Assembly (NCBI RefSeq): GCF_000241325.1 | Contig: NZ_BAEI01000018.1 | Coordinates: forward strand, 1-64,000 | Length of the DNA: 64,000 nucleotides | Direction: 5' to 3' | Source of the DNA: Gordonia polyisoprenivorans NBRC 16320 = JCM 10675 | Lineage (GTDB): Bacteria > Actinomycetota > Actinomycetes > Mycobacteriales > Mycobacteriaceae | Shown: positions 39,304-49,709 of the stretch, piece after piece | Position numbering within the stretch: the stretch's first letter is position 1 | Layout of the letters: every line of letters starts with the position of its first letter | Made by a program: the position numbers and the translations under genes | Notes under the pieces: generated by a model | The model's database searches: none | Seen by the model: only the letters and a program-made list of their open reading frames with translations | Told to the model about the DNA's origin: nothing

Positions 39304-41292
39304 TCAGTCGTCCTTCATCGCGCCTGGCGCATTGGTCTGCACCTGCATCAGGAACTCGACGTTGGTCTTGGTCTTCTTGAGCTGGCTGATCAACAGGTCG
39401 ATCGCCTGCTGCGAATCGAGGCCGCTCAGCACACGACGGAGTTTGTAGACGATCCCGAATTCCTCGGGCGACATCAACAGCTCGTCCTTACGTGTGCTCG
39501 ACTGATTGACGTCGACGGCCGGGAACACCCGGCGGTCGGCGATCTTGCGGTCGAGTTTGAGTTCGGCGTTACCGGTGCCCTTGAATTCCTCGAAGATCAC
39601 CGTGTCGCCGGTGGAGCCCGTCTCGACCAGCGCGGAGGCGATGATCGTCAGCGACCCGCCGTTCTCGATATTGCGCGCGGCGCCGAGGAAACGCTTCGGC
39701 GGATACAGCGCGGTCGAGTCGACACCACCGGAGAGGATGCGACCCGACGCCGGCGAGGCGTTGTTGTAGGCGCGACCGAGACGGGTGATGGAGTCGAGCA
39801 ACACCACGACATCCTTGCCACCCTCGACCAGACGCTTGGCGCGCTCGATGGCCAGCTCGGCGACGGAGGTGTGATCTGACGGCGGACGGTCGAACGTCGA
39901 GGCGATGACCTCACCCTTGACCGAGCGCTGCATATCGGTCACCTCTTCGGGGCGCTCGTCGACGAGCACCACCATGAGATGGCATTCCGGGTTGTTGGTG
40001 GTGATTGCGTTCGCGATGTCCTGGATGATCGTGGTCTTACCGGCCTTCGGCGGCGACACGATCAATGCTCGCTGCCCCTTGCCGATCGGCATGATCAGAT
40101 CGATCACGCGGGTCGACAGGCGATCAGGGGTCGTCTCCAGGCGCAGGCGCTGATTCGGATAGAGCGGTGTCAGCTTGCCGAACTCCGGGCGCTTTCTGGC
40201 GGCCTCGACCTCGGCACCGTTGACGGTGTCGAGTCGCACCAGCGGATTGAACTTCTGCCGCTGATTGGGCTGCTCACCCTCGCGGGGCACCTTCACCGCA
40301 CCGGTGATGGCGTCACCGCGGCGTAAGCCGTTCTTGCGCACGAGATTCATCGAGACGTATACGTCGTTGGGGCCGGCGAGGTACCCCGAGGTGCGGACGA
40401 ACGCGTAGTTGTCGAGCACATCGAGAATGCCCGCGACGGGAGCGATGACGTCGTCCTCGGAGATCTGCGGCTCGCCCGAGGTGTTCTCGCGGTCGCGCCC
40501 ACGACGCCGCTCGCGGAACCGACGTCCGCGGCGTCGGCCGCCCTGGTCGTCGTCGTCGTCGCGGTTGTTGTCGCGGTTGCCGTTCTGGCCCTGCCCGCCC
40601 TGGTTGTTACCGCCCTGGTTGTTACCGCCCTGGTTGTTACCGCCGTTCCGGTTGCCCTCGCGATTCTGGCCCGACTCGCGGTTCTGGCCACCCTCACGGT
40701 TCTGGTTGTTGCGGTTGCGATTGCGGTTGCGCTGGTTGCCCGACGCGTCGTCGCCCTCGGCGTCGGCGCGATTGTCGCGCCGCTCGGTGCGGGCCTCGCC
40801 GCCACCGCTCGTCGACTCGCCGGAAGTGTCGGTGGACTCGCGCTCGGAGCGCTTCTTCGGTGCCGCGTCGGTCTTCTCGGCGCCGGCTGCGGCGTCGGAG
40901 TCCGCGGCAGACGTCCGGGAGGTGCCGTTCTCGCGTGCGCTGGTCTCGCCTGCGCCGGTCTCGGCGGCGCCGTTCTTGCTCGCGCGTCCACGCGCCGGAC
41001 GGCCGGTGGGCTCGTCGGCGGTGATCGTCATCTGTTCGGGGGAACCGGCCTTGGCCTGCTCGCCGGTTTTCGGCGATCCGCCGGACTGGCGCTCCTTGAT
41101 CGCAGCGATGAGGTCACCCTTGCGCATGCCTGAGGTGCCCTTGATGCCCAGTTCCCCGGCGAGCGCACGGAGTTCGCTCAGCACCATGCCGGACAGTCCG
41201 GTTCGGGCGCTGCGGGCGCGGGTCTTCGGCGCCGCCGCTTCGGTGGTCGTGTCTGCGGAAGCGGGTGCGGTGATCAGGTCCGTATCGGTCAC
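39304..41292 (-). CDS. rho: Transcription termination factor Rho, actinobacterial long form
   Basis: The 662-residue hexameric RNA helicase has an N-terminal SAP-like helix region (LSELRALAGELGIKG), a disordered insert of about 200 residues rich in Arg, Asn, Gly and Asp (NNQGG units, RRRGRRFRERRRGRDRE), the RNA-binding domain (VAGILDVLDNYAFVRTSGYL) and the ATPase core (SPPKAGKTTI, ELAIERAKRLVEGG, LLDSITRLGRAYN). The insert is typical of high-GC Gram-positives and adds RNA binding. GTG 41292 is chosen: AAAGGA lies 6 bases upstream, whereas the longer frame has none. Confidence 0.95.
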   Translation of the reverse strand: MTDTDLITAPASADTTTEAAAPKTRARSARTGLSGMVLSELRALAGELGIKGTSGMRKGDLIAAIKERQSGGSPKTGEQAKAGSPEQMTITADEPTGRPARGRASKNGAAETGAGETSARENGTSRTSAADSDAAAGAEKTDAAPKKRSERESTDTSGESTSGGGEARTERRDNRADAEGDDASGNQRNRNRNRNNQNREGGQNRESGQNREGNRNGGNNQGGNNQGGNNQGGQGQNGNRDNNRDDDDDQGGRRRGRRFRERRRGRDRENTSGEPQISEDDVIAPVAGILDVLDNYAFVRTSGYLAGPNDVYVSMNLVRKNGLRRGDAITGAVKVPREGEQPNQRQKFNPLVRLDTVNGAEVEAARKRPEFGKLTPLYPNQRLRLETTPDRLSTRVIDLIMPIGKGQRALIVSPPKAGKTTIIQDIANAITTNNPECHLMVVLVDERPEEVTDMQRSVKGEVIASTFDRPPSDHTSVAELAIERAKRLVEGGKDVVVLLDSITRLGRAYNNASPASGRILSGGVDSTALYPPKRFLGAARNIENGGSLTIIASALVETGSTGDTVIFEEFKGTGNAELKLDRKIADRRVFPAVDVNQSSTRKDELLMSPEEFGIVYKLRRVLSGLDSQQAIDLLISQLKKTKTNVEFLMQVQTNAPGAMKDD
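40596..40640. repeat. 15-bp tandem repeat inside rho
   Basis: CGCCCTGGTTGTTAC is repeated three times exactly (40596-40610, 40611-40625, 40626-40640), encoding NNQGG units of the disordered insert. Copy number is likely to vary between strains. Confidence 0.9.
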
Positions 41293-41598
41293 GGATGTCC
41301 TTTCATTCCCTTGCAAACCGTGTGCCGCAAGGGGCTTCATTCCGCCGTCGCCCTCGGTTGTCAGATGCCGAGGTTCGTCGGGCATGCCCGCCCTCGGTGG
41401 ACGGGTGAGAGATCGTGGTCTCCGGCTGCGAGTGTCACTCCTGTACTCGGGTGCGCCAGTTGGGTGCCGGCTCGAGGAGGTGATTGTCGGGTCGGTATCG
41501 GTGAACCGTTCGTTCCGCTGTGGAGGCGGCTCCTCCACGGAGTGGACCACCAAGCTGATTACCCGAGAACATGGCTGAACGAGCCTTCGCGGCTAGAC
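41293..41598 (-). promoter_or_regulatory. Long rho mRNA leader
   Basis: If transcription starts at the promoter described at 41605-41633, rho has a leader of about 305 nt. It contains a GTGGAGG/CCTCCAC hairpin (41520-41538). Rho genes are often autoregulated through long C-rich leaders, so a self-termination role is plausible. Confidence 0.4.
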
Positions 41599-41604
41599 GA
41601 GGAT

Positions 41605-41633
41605 ATGATAACGCGTCGTCCCAGATGGGGCAA
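41605..41633 (-). promoter_or_regulatory. Candidate rho promoter
   Basis: On the minus strand TTGCCC (41628-41633), a 17-bp spacer and TATCAT (41605-41610) make a good sigma-A-type promoter, with start near 41598. Confidence 0.5.
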
Positions 41634-41639
41634 CACGCC

Positions 41640-41693
41640 GTGTCCCCGCCGTATTCCGTGTCCCTGCGGTACTCCGTGTCCCTGAGGTACTCC
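41640..41693. repeat. 18-bp tandem repeat between thrB and rho
   Basis: Three units of GTGTCCCTGCGGTACTCC type (41640-41657, 41658-41675, 41676-41693; copies 2 and 3 differ at one or two bases) followed by a decayed fourth. Because 18 is a multiple of three, minus-strand frame 41559-41744 reads GHGVPQ units, but no family is recognised for it. The rest of 41694-41805 shows no clear gene. Confidence 0.75.
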
Positions 41694-41805
41694 GTGCCGC
41701 ATTCGGCGTGTGCATTCCCCGCTCGTCCTCCCCGACGTCATCACATCCCGACCCCCACCGGCTCGACCTCGGCGAATGGGTCGTTGCCCGTGCCGGCCTC
41801 GGGCG

Positions 41806-42747
41806 TCAGCCTATCTCGACTCCGCCCGCGATTTCGACGGTCTGCGGAACGAATCCGTACTCGATTCCGAGGTCACGGGCGTCGGATGGGAGCGGTGCAC
41901 CGCCGAGGACCAGTACGCTCGGTCCCGCGCCGGAGACCGTGGCCGCATGTCCCCGCTTGCGCAGCGCGGCGACGAGCTCTGCGGTCGGTCCCATCGCGGC
42001 TGCCCGGTATGGCTGGTGCAGACGATCCTCGGTGGCCGCGAGCAGGCAACTAGGGTCGCTGGTCAGCGCAACCACCGCCAGGGCCGCACGGCTCAGGTTG
42101 TGCACGGCGTCGGCGCGTGGCACCTCGTCGGGCAGCAGTCCGCGCGTGAAGGCGGTCGACGACTCGGTGGACGGCACGAACACGGTGGCGCTGATGTCGG
42201 GGTGCACCCGAAGACCACGAGCCTGGTAGCGGTCGCGGTCGTCGGTGCGTTCGGTCCAGGTCACCACGGCCGAGCCGAGTACCGATGCGGCGGCGTTGTC
42301 CGGGTGACCTTCGAACTCGCTGGAGAGTTGCACGAGTTCGTCGGTGGTCAGCGGTGCGGCGACCCCCGACGCCGCCAGTAGTCCCGACGCGGCGGCCAGG
42401 CCGGAGACCGAGGCGGCCGCCGACGATCCCAGACCGCGCGAGTGCGGGATGACGTTGACGCAGCGCAGGTGCATGCCGGACACCGAGAAGCCGGCGTGCG
42501 CCAGACCGCTCAGGATGGCGCGCACGACGAGATGGTTCGCGTCGAGAGGAACCTGCTCGGCCGCCTCACCGATCACCTCGACCGTGAGCCCGGTGTCGGT
42601 GGTCGTGACCGTCACCTCGTCGTGGATGCCGAGCGCGATACCGAGGCAGTCGAATCCCGGCCCCAGGTTCGCACTCGACGCCGGAACCCGAACCCGAGTT
42701 GAAATACCTTCGGGCAGTTGCCGATACACCGTGTCCGGGGTGACCAT
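41806..42747 (-). CDS. thrB: Homoserine kinase
   Basis: The 313-residue GHMP kinase has VPASSANLGPGFDCLG at the N-terminus, the ATP loop HSRGLGSSAAASVSGLAAA, and VSGAGPSVLVLG near the end. It phosphorylates homoserine ahead of threonine synthase. ATG 42747 (7 bp after thrC) is preferred; ATG 42774 inside thrC would add nine residues. It is the last gene of argS-lysA-hom-thrC-thrB. Confidence 0.94.
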   Translation of the reverse strand: MVTPDTVYRQLPEGISTRVRVPASSANLGPGFDCLGIALGIHDEVTVTTTDTGLTVEVIGEAAEQVPLDANHLVVRAILSGLAHAGFSVSGMHLRCVNVIPHSRGLGSSAAASVSGLAAASGLLAASGVAAPLTTDELVQLSSEFEGHPDNAAASVLGSAVVTWTERTDDRDRYQARGLRVHPDISATVFVPSTESSTAFTRGLLPDEVPRADAVHNLSRAALAVVALTSDPSCLLAATEDRLHQPYRAAAMGPTAELVAALRKRGHAATVSGAGPSVLVLGGAPLPSDARDLGIEYGFVPQTVEIAGGVEIG

Positions 42748-42754
42748 GAGCGAT

Positions 42755-43849
42755 TCAGGCGACGCCGAGGGCATGGGCCACCGCCACCGGGTCGACGTCG
42801 ATCGCTTCCACCTCGGGCATCCCCGACAACGCGGTGTCGGGATCCTTGAGTCCGTTGCCGGTCACGGTGCACACGACGGTTTCCCCGGCACGCACCCAGC
42901 CCTCCTCACGCGCGGCGAGCAGGCCCGCGACACTGGCCGCCGACGCGGGTTCGACGAAGACACCCTCGCGGCCCGCGACGAGACGGTAGGCCTCGAGCAA
43001 CTTCTCGTCGGTGGCGGCGCGGAACTGCCCGCCGGATTCGTCCTTGGCGGCCACGGCCTGATGCCAGCTGGCCGGGTTACCGATCCGGATCGCGGTGGCG
43101 ATGGTCTCCGGGTCGGCCACGGGCTCCCCGCTGACCAGCGGCGCCGCGCCGGCCGCCTGGACACCGAGCATGCGCGGACGCGACGAGGCGATCCCGTCGG
43201 TGTGGTACTCCGAGTAGCCCTTCCAGTAGGCGGTGATGTTGCCGGCGTTGCCGACCGGCAACGCATGGACATCAGGAGCGCGGCCGAGGACGTCGACGAT
43301 CTCGAAGGCCGCGGTCTTCTGCCCCTCGATGCGGGCCGGGTTGACCGAGTTGACGAGCTCGATCTCGGTGAATTCGGCGGTCGCCTTGCGGGCGAGCTCC
43401 AGACAGTCGTCGAAGTTGCCCTGCACCTGAATGATCTTGGCGCCGTGCATGACCGCCTGCGCGAGCTTGCCCATCGCGATCTTGCCCTGCGGGATCAGCA
43501 CCGCACAGGTGATCCCGGCGCGGGTGGCGTAGGCGGCCGCCGACGCCGAGGTGTTGCCGGTGGACGCGCACAGCACCGCGGTCTTGCCGTTGTTGACCGC
43601 GTTGGAGACGGCCATGGTCATACCGCGGTCCTTGAACGACCCGGTCGGATTCAGACCCTCCACCTTGAGGTACACCTCGCAGCCGGTGAGCTCCGAGAGA
43701 TACGGCGCCGCAACGAGCGGGGTCGCGCCCTCGAGCAGGGTGATCACCTTCCAGTCGTCGGCGACCGGCAACCGCGACCGGTAGGCCTCGATGAGTCCGG
43801 GCCACCCCGAATGCACGGGGGCGAGCGGGGTCGACGGGGCGTCAGTCAT
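42755..43849 (-). CDS. thrC: Threonine synthase
   Basis: The 364-residue PLP enzyme has the Schiff-base Lys in [13 protein letters not shown], the phosphate-binding loop PVGNAGNIT and the [20 protein letters not shown] segment CASTGNTSA. It converts O-phosphohomoserine to threonine. ATG 43849 has GGAAGG upstream and overlaps the hom stop by 8 bp. Confidence 0.95.
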   Translation of the reverse strand: MTDAPSTPLAPVHSGWPGLIEAYRSRLPVADDWKVITLLEGATPLVAAPYLSELTGCEVYLKVEGLNPTGSFKDRGMTMAVSNAVNNGKTAVLCASTGNTSASAAAYATRAGITCAVLIPQGKIAMGKLAQAVMHGAKIIQVQGNFDDCLELARKATAEFTEIELVNSVNPARIEGQKTAAFEIVDVLGRAPDVHALPVGNAGNITAYWKGYSEYHTDGIASSRPRMLGVQAAGAAPLVSGEPVADPETIATAIRIGNPASWHQAVAAKDESGGQFRAATDEKLLEAYRLVAGREGVFVEPASAASVAGLLAAREEGWVRAGETVVCTVTGNGLKDPDTALSGMPEVEAIDVDPVAVAHALGVA

Positions 43850-45176
43850 CGGTACCTTCCAATCGCAGAACACTCGACACCTTGAGTACTTCGTCCATGT
43901 CTTCCAGTGCCGCAACGCATTCGGACTGAGCACGGTCGGGAGCGCGGTGGGTCACGACGATCAGCCGGGCATCCTCTCCCGCGCCTTCCTGCCGTACGGC
44001 GGCCAGACTGACCGAACGCTTGGAGAACTCACTGGCGATCTGCGCGAGCACTCCGGGGCGGTCGGCGACCCGCATCGACACGTAGTAGCGGGTGGGCACG
44101 TCGCCGATCGACGCGATGGGCAGTTTGGCGTAGGTGGACTCCAACGGTCCACGACCTCCGTGCACCTTGTTGCGGGCGGCCATCACCAGGTCGCCGAGGA
44201 CCGCCGAGGCGGTCGGTGCCCCGCCGGCGCCTTGTCCGTAGAACATCAATCTCCCAGCGTTCTGTGCCTCGACGACGACGGCGTTGAATGCACCGCCGAC
44301 CGTCGCGAGCGGATGGCTCAACGGGATCAGCGCCGGATAGACACGAGCGGAAACACGTTGCGTGCCATCGGTATCGCGCACACGTTCGCAGATCGAGAGC
44401 AGCTTGATGGTGCAGTCGAACTTGCGGGCGGCGAGCAGATCGGCGGAGGTCACCGCGGTGATGCCCTCGCGGTACACATCCGCGGCGGTGACCCGGGTGT
44501 GGAAGGCGATGGACGCGAGGATCGCCGCCTTCGCCGCCGCGTCGTATCCCTCGACGTCGGCCGTGGGATCGGCCTCGGCGTAACCGAGCCGACCGGCCTC
44601 GGCGAGCACCACGTCGTAATCGTCACCGTCGGCATCCATCGCCGACAGGATGAAATTGGTGGTGCCGTTGACGATTCCGGCCACCCGCTCGACGGTGTCG
44701 CCGGCCAGCGACTGCGTCAGCGGACGGATCACCGGGATGGCACCGGCCACCGCCGCCTCGAAGTACAGGTCGGCGCGGGCGGTCGCGGCCGCGGTCGCGA
44801 GTTCGCCGGTGTATTCGGCCAGCAGTGCCTTGTTGGCCGTGACGACCGACTTGCCGCTCTCGAGCGCATGACGGATCAGGCTGCGGGCCGGGTCGATTCC
44901 GCCCATCAGCTCGACCACGACGTCGACGTCGTCACGGGCGACCAACGACCCCGGGTCGTCGGTGAGCAGCTCGGAGTCGATCTTGCGGGGTTTGGCGAGA
45001 TCGCGCACCGCCACGCCACGCACCTCGAGTCGCGCGCCCACCCGGGCGCGCAGATCGTCGGCACTCTCCTCGAGAATGCGCACGACCTCGGTGCCGACGT
45101 TGCCCATACCGAGCACCGCGACTCCGATGGATCGTGTCTGTGTACCCGCTCCGGTGGGGTCTTGTGTCTGGCTCAC
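43842..45176 (-). CDS. hom: Homoserine dehydrogenase
   Basis: The 444-residue enzyme has an N-terminal Rossmann domain ([14 protein letters not shown]), the substrate region [14 protein letters not shown] and [23 protein letters not shown], and a C-terminal ACT domain (about residues 360-440, [15 protein letters not shown]) that normally gives feedback inhibition by threonine. Its GTG start follows the lysA stop directly. Confidence 0.95.
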   Translation of the reverse strand: MSQTQDPTGAGTQTRSIGVAVLGMGNVGTEVVRILEESADDLRARVGARLEVRGVAVRDLAKPRKIDSELLTDDPGSLVARDDVDVVVELMGGIDPARSLIRHALESGKSVVTANKALLAEYTGELATAAATARADLYFEAAVAGAIPVIRPLTQSLAGDTVERVAGIVNGTTNFILSAMDADGDDYDVVLAEAGRLGYAEADPTADVEGYDAAAKAAILASIAFHTRVTAADVYREGITAVTSADLLAARKFDCTIKLLSICERVRDTDGTQRVSARVYPALIPLSHPLATVGGAFNAVVVEAQNAGRLMFYGQGAGGAPTASAVLGDLVMAARNKVHGGRGPLESTYAKLPIASIGDVPTRYYVSMRVADRPGVLAQIASEFSKRSVSLAAVRQEGAGEDARLIVVTHRAPDRAQSECVAALEDMDEVLKVSSVLRLEGTDD

Positions 45177-46595
45177 CTAGGTCACCTCCAGCCTCAGGAA
45201 ATCGTCGATCGTCTCTCGCCGCAGGATCACCCGGGCCGTCCCGTCGGCAACACCGACGACGGCCGGGCGGGTGACCATGTTGTACCGCGAGGACATCGAA
45301 TAACAGTAAGCCCCGGTCGCAGCCACCGCGATCAGGTCACCGGGCGCCAGATCCTCCGGCAGCCAGCAGTCCTTGATGACGATATCGCCGCTCTCACAAT
45401 GCTTTCCGACGACGCGACTGACCACCGCGGGGGCGTCGGACACCCGCGAGACCAACCGCACGTCGTACTCGGCCTGATAGAGCACCGTGCGGATGTTGTC
45501 GCTCATGCCGCCGTCGACCGACACGTACCGTCGAATCGCTCCCCCACCGAGTTCGACGTCCTTGATGGTGCCGACGCGGTAGAGGGTGATGGTGCCGGGG
45601 CCGGCGATCGCGCGGCCGGGCTCGACCGCGAGCGTCGGCATCGGCAGCCCGACCGCCGCCGATTCGCGCTTGACGATCTCGGCCAGAGTTTGTGCCACCG
45701 CGACGACCGGCAACGGCCGATCCTCCGGAACATAGGAGATACCCAGTCCCCCACCGAGATCCACGATCGACATCTGCGAGGTCTTGTCCACGCCGAACTC
45801 GGCGACCACGTCGTGCAGCAGGCCGAGGACACGGTGTGCGGCGAGCTCGAAGCCGTCCATGTCGAAGATCTGCGACCCGATGTGACTGTGGAGGCCGACC
45901 AGCCGCAGGTTGTCGGTCGCGAAGACACGGCGGACCGCTTCCATGGCGACCCCGCCGGTCAACGCGAAACCGAACTTCTGGTCCTCGTGCGCGGTCGCGA
46001 TGAATTCGTGGGTGTGGGCCTCGACGCCGACGGTGACCCGGATCAGCACGTCGGCGACGAGTCCCCGTTCGCCGGCGAGTGCGTCGAGTCGCTCGATCTC
46101 GGTCATCGAGTCGCAGACGATGTGCCCGACTCCCGCATCGAGTGCCGCGGCGAGCTCGGCAACACTTTTGTTGTTGCCGTGGAAGGCGATTCGCTCGGGC
46201 GGGAACCCGGCGTGCAACGCGATCGCCAGCTCACCACCGGAGCACACGTCGATCGACAAGCCCTCCTGATCGACCCACTTCGCGATCTCGGTGCACAGGA
46301 AGGCTTTTGACGCGTAGTGCACGCGACCGTAGGGCCCGAAGGCGTCGATCATGTCCGCGCAGCGCGACCGGAAATCGGACTCGTCGATGACGAACAACGG
46401 CGTGTCGAAGGTCTCGGCGAGTTCGCTCACCCCGACCCCGGCGATCTGCAGTTCACCCGAGGAGTCGCGAACGGCGTTGCGCGGCCACACCTGGGCCGGG
46501 ATCTCGGCGAGCACCGCGGGATCGTTGGGTTTCTGCGCCAGATGCGGGGCAGCCACGAGGTCGGCGTGCCGAGGCCCGGCGGGGTGGGCGTTCAC
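45177..46595 (-). CDS. lysA: Diaminopimelate decarboxylase
   Basis: The 472-residue PLP enzyme has the Lys in [10 protein letters not shown], the glycine loop [10 protein letters not shown] and the dimer-interface Cys segment GKHCESGD. It makes lysine from meso-diaminopimelate. GTG 46595 overlaps the argS stop as GTGA. It shares the operon with the aspartate-family genes downstream. Confidence 0.95.
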   Translation of the reverse strand: MNAHPAGPRHADLVAAPHLAQKPNDPAVLAEIPAQVWPRNAVRDSSGELQIAGVGVSELAETFDTPLFVIDESDFRSRCADMIDAFGPYGRVHYASKAFLCTEIAKWVDQEGLSIDVCSGGELAIALHAGFPPERIAFHGNNKSVAELAAALDAGVGHIVCDSMTEIERLDALAGERGLVADVLIRVTVGVEAHTHEFIATAHEDQKFGFALTGGVAMEAVRRVFATDNLRLVGLHSHIGSQIFDMDGFELAAHRVLGLLHDVVAEFGVDKTSQMSIVDLGGGLGISYVPEDRPLPVVAVAQTLAEIVKRESAAVGLPMPTLAVEPGRAIAGPGTITLYRVGTIKDVELGGGAIRRYVSVDGGMSDNIRTVLYQAEYDVRLVSRVSDAPAVVSRVVGKHCESGDIVIKDCWLPEDLAPGDLIAVAATGAYCYSMSSRYNMVTRPAVVGVADGTARVILRRETIDDFLRLEVT

Positions 46596-48244
46596 ATCCG
46601 CTCCGGTGCGCCGACGCCGACCAGGGCCAATCCGTTGGCCAGGACCTGACGGCTCGCCGCACACAGGGCCAGCCGGGCGCGGTGGATGTCGCCGGCCTCT
46701 TCGTCGCCCTGCGGCAACACGCGGCAGTGCGCGTAGAAGCGGTGATAGGTCCCGGCGAGGCTCTCGAGGTAGCGGCAGATACGGTGCGGCTCACGCAGAG
46801 TCGCGGCGGTCGCGACCACCTCGTCGAAATCACCGAGGGTCTTGATGAGGTCGCCCTCTTCGGCGGTGTCGAGCAGGTCGAGGTGCTCGGTGCTCGCCGA
46901 GAGCCCGAGGTCGTCGGCGTTGCGTCCGAGTGCGGCGAGGCGGGCATGCGCGTACTGCACGTAGTACACCGGGTTGTCGTTGGACTGCTTGGCGAGCAGA
47001 TCGAGGTCGATGTCGATGTTGACGTCGATCGACGAGCGGATCAGCGCGTACCGAGCGGCGTCCACACCGACCGCGTCGACGAGGTCGTCGAGGGTGATGA
47101 CCGTGCCGGCACGCTTGCTCATCCGCACCGGCTTGCCGTCGCGCACGAGGTTCACCATCTGCCCGATCAGCACCTCGACGGTCTCCGGGTCGTCACCGAG
47201 GGAGGCCGCGGCCGCCTTGAGCCGCTTGATGTATCCGTGGTGGTCGGCGCCGAGCATGTAGATGCACAGGTTGAAGCCCCGGTTGCGTTTGTCGCGGTAG
47301 TAGGCGATGTCGCCGGCGATGTAGGCGGCCTCGCCGTCACTCTTGATGACGACGCGATCCTTGTCGTCGCCGTACTGTTCGGTGCGCAGCCACCAGGCGC
47401 CGTCGGACTCGTACAGGTTGCCGTTGGCCTTGAGCTCGGCGATGCACTCGTCGACGAGCCCGGTCTCGAACATCTTGTTCTCGTGGGTGAAGACGTCGAA
47501 GTCGGTGCCGAACTCGTGCAGGCTCTTCTTGATGTGGTCGAACATCAAATCGACGCCCACGGCACGGAAGGTCTCGACCCGCTGCGCCTCCGGCTGGTCG
47601 AGGACATCGGGAACATGCTCGGTGACCTGACGCGCGATGTCGACGATGTACTCGCCCGCGTACCCGTCCTCGGGCGTCGGCTCGCCGAGTGCCGCGGCCT
47701 CCAGCGACCGCGCGAATCGGTCGATCTGGGCGCCGTGGTCGTTGAAGTAGTACTCGCGCGTCACCGCCGCTCCTCGTGCGGCGAGCACACGTCCGAGTGC
47801 ATCGCCGACCGCGGCCCACCGGGTGCCACCGAGATGGATCGGCCCGGTCGGGTTGGCCGAGACGAATTCGAGGTTGATCACCTTGTCGGCGAATTCGTCG
47901 CCGCGACCGTACTGCGTGCCCCGGTCGAGGACCGTCGCGACGACGGTGTTCTGCGCGGCCGCCGCCAACCAGATGTTGACGAATCCGGGGCCCGCGACCT
48001 CGGCCTTGGCGATCCCAGCGGCGGCAGCGAAGGCGTCGGCCAGCCATCCGGCGAGCTCACGCGGATTCACCCCGAGCTTCTTGCCCAGTTGTAGTGCGAC
48101 GTTGGTGGCGTAATCACCGTGGTCGGCATGGCGCGGTCGCTCGATGACCACGGCGTCGGGGACCAATGACGTATCGAGGTCATGGTCTGCCACGACGGTG
48201 CGGGTGACAGAGCTCAGCAGCGCGGCGAGATCGGCGGGAGTCAC
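46592..48244 (-). CDS. argS: Arginyl-tRNA synthetase
   Basis: The 550-residue class I synthetase has the HIGH motif in [12 protein letters not shown], the KMSKS-equivalent VRMSKRAGT, the N-terminal Add-1 domain ([14 protein letters not shown]) and a DALR anticodon-binding C-terminus. GTG 48244 gives the mycobacterial length. TAGGAT (48253-48258) ends eight bases upstream, so the operon transcript is probably leaderless. Confidence 0.96.
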   Translation of the reverse strand: MTPADLAALLSSVTRTVVADHDLDTSLVPDAVVIERPRHADHGDYATNVALQLGKKLGVNPRELAGWLADAFAAAAGIAKAEVAGPGFVNIWLAAAAQNTVVATVLDRGTQYGRGDEFADKVINLEFVSANPTGPIHLGGTRWAAVGDALGRVLAARGAAVTREYYFNDHGAQIDRFARSLEAAALGEPTPEDGYAGEYIVDIARQVTEHVPDVLDQPEAQRVETFRAVGVDLMFDHIKKSLHEFGTDFDVFTHENKMFETGLVDECIAELKANGNLYESDGAWWLRTEQYGDDKDRVVIKSDGEAAYIAGDIAYYRDKRNRGFNLCIYMLGADHHGYIKRLKAAAASLGDDPETVEVLIGQMVNLVRDGKPVRMSKRAGTVITLDDLVDAVGVDAARYALIRSSIDVNIDIDLDLLAKQSNDNPVYYVQYAHARLAALGRNADDLGLSASTEHLDLLDTAEEGDLIKTLGDFDEVVATAATLREPHRICRYLESLAGTYHRFYAHCRVLPQGDEEAGDIHRARLALCAASRQVLANGLALVGVGAPERM

Positions 48245-48252
48245 AACACACC

Positions 48253-48258
48253 ATCCTA
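48253..48258 (-). promoter_or_regulatory. Leaderless -10 of the argS-thrB operon
   Basis: TAGGAT on the minus strand is 8 nt before the argS GTG; no Shine-Dalgarno precedes the gene. Confidence 0.45.
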
Positions 48259-48328
48259 TGGTCCCGCCGCAGGCCGGGAACAATCGGCTCGACCGGGCCC
48301 GCGCTGCCCGGCCGCTCCGCGGGACACG

Positions 48329-49207
48329 TCAGGCGGCCGGCGTCGGGTCGAACTCCTCGACGACGGGTTCGGTCCCGGCCCGCAGGGTGACGAACGACCA
48401 TTCCGGCACCGCCGTCCAATGCGTGTCCCGGTACTCCAGTTCGAGCGGCTCGGACACCAGAATCCGGCCGTCGGCGGGCAGCTCGATATGCGCTCCCGGA
48501 TCGGCCGCCGACAACCGCATGTGTCCCGTCGAGTGATACAGCGTGCGCGAGGACCGGTCGCTCGAGTACCTCAGCGCGTAGAGCGCGTCGCCGTCGGCGG
48601 CGCAGAAGGTACCGACAAAGGGTTCGACGACGCCGTGGTCGGCGCGCGCCCGCTCGATACGGGCCACCATCCGCGCGAACGCGCCCTTCGGGTCGCTCGC
48701 CAGTCCGTAGGTCAGGGCGAGGAAGAAGCACACCTCGGTGTCGGCGTTGCCCTCCACGAACGGGTACAGCTCGGGATCGATGTCGAAGGTCAGGTCCCGC
48801 TTGAGATCCGAGAACCGCGGAATCTCCCCGTTGTGCTGAAACAGCCAGCGCCCGTGCACGAACGGATGGCAGTTCACACGTTCGGTGGTGCCGCCGAGCG
48901 CCGCGCGCACATGCGCGAGGAACATCGGTGACCGGATCTGCTCGGCGAGTCGCTGCAGGTTGTGGTCGCTCCAGGCGGGCCGGGTGTCGCGGTATTGGCC
49001 GGGAAAATCGCGATCGCCGTACCACCCGAATCCGAAGCCGTCGCCGTTGGTCGGCCAGTCGTGATGCCGAATCATCGTCGTCATCGGCGAGCCCGGGAGA
49101 TAGAGCTGACGCGCCTCGAAGCTCTGGTCGACCAGCGAGTGCGACGGCCTGGTCAGCAGGTCCTCGAGATGAATCGGGGAACCGGTGTAGGCCAGCCAGC
49201 GACACAT
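48329..49207 (-). CDS. Class II glutamine amidotransferase (YafJ/EgtC-like)
   Basis: The 292-residue Ntn-hydrolase begins MCRWLAYTG, so Cys2 becomes the nucleophile after Met removal. Further glutaminase motifs are FLAHVRAALGGTTERVNCHPF and WLFQHNGEI. No synthase domain is attached, and no ergothioneine genes lie nearby, so YafJ type is favoured. A TACGGT -10 six bases before the ATG suggests a leaderless mRNA. Substrate unknown. Confidence 0.85.
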   Translation of the reverse strand: MCRWLAYTGSPIHLEDLLTRPSHSLVDQSFEARQLYLPGSPMTTMIRHHDWPTNGDGFGFGWYGDRDFPGQYRDTRPAWSDHNLQRLAEQIRSPMFLAHVRAALGGTTERVNCHPFVHGRWLFQHNGEIPRFSDLKRDLTFDIDPELYPFVEGNADTEVCFFLALTYGLASDPKGAFARMVARIERARADHGVVEPFVGTFCAADGDALYALRYSSDRSSRTLYHSTGHMRLSAADPGAHIELPADGRILVSEPLELEYRDTHWTAVPEWSFVTLRAGTEPVVEEFDPTPAA

Positions 49208-49297
49208 GGACCGACCGTAGCAATCACCCGCACCGCGCAATGCCCAACCGCAGCGGCTCGGCACCGGCAGACCTCGGCGAATCGATAGGGTGACCCC

Positions 49298-49675
49298 ATG
49301 ATCCGAGCCATCCGCCTGCACAACGACGAGAACGGACGTTCGCACGTCCGGCACGGACACATCGATCTGGTGGAGAACGCGGTGCGCTCGGCCGCGGCGG
49401 CCACGACGACCTCGGCGTTCCAGGAAACCGAGAGCGGCGGGTCACTCGATTGGCACACCGCGCCGCGACGGCAGTACGTGATCACCCTCGCGGGTGTTCT
49501 GGACTTCGTGACCCGCGACGGGGAGCAGTTCCGGCTCGAGCCGGGGATGGTGCTGGTGGCCGAGGACACCGTCGGCACCGGACATCGGTGGCATCTCGTG
49601 GGCCACGACCCGTGGCGCCGCCTCTACGTGGGGCTCGCCGAGGGCGCCGACAGCGGGTTTGTCCCCGACGCCTGA
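49298..49675 (+). CDS. Small cupin-domain protein
   Basis: The 125-residue protein is a single cupin barrel (WHTAPRRQYVITLAGVLDFVTRDGEQFRLEPGMVLVAEDTVGTGHRWHLVG in outline). The first metal motif is weak, with His52 but mostly Arg/Gln; the second keeps GHRWH. Enzymatic role unknown. TAGGGT (49286-49291) six bases before ATG indicates a leaderless transcript. Confidence 0.75.
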   Translation: MIRAIRLHNDENGRSHVRHGHIDLVENAVRSAAAATTTSAFQETESGGSLDWHTAPRRQYVITLAGVLDFVTRDGEQFRLEPGMVLVAEDTVGTGHRWHLVGHDPWRRLYVGLAEGADSGFVPDA

Positions 49676-49709
49676 GGTTCTGGCGAGCGCGCTCTCGTCG
49701 AGCGAGTTC

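Noticed and set aside
41640..41693. CRISPR-like array
   Set aside because: The units are contiguous 18-mers without spacers and no cas genes are nearby; it is a simple tandem repeat.
43791..46310. 839-codon plus-strand frame opposite hom and lysA
   Set aside because: His/Gly/Arg-rich antisense translation over two unmistakable biosynthetic genes.
48329..49207. EgtC of ergothioneine synthesis
   Set aside because: Same amidotransferase class, but egtA, egtB, egtD and egtE are absent from the window and the N-terminus is closer to YafJ.
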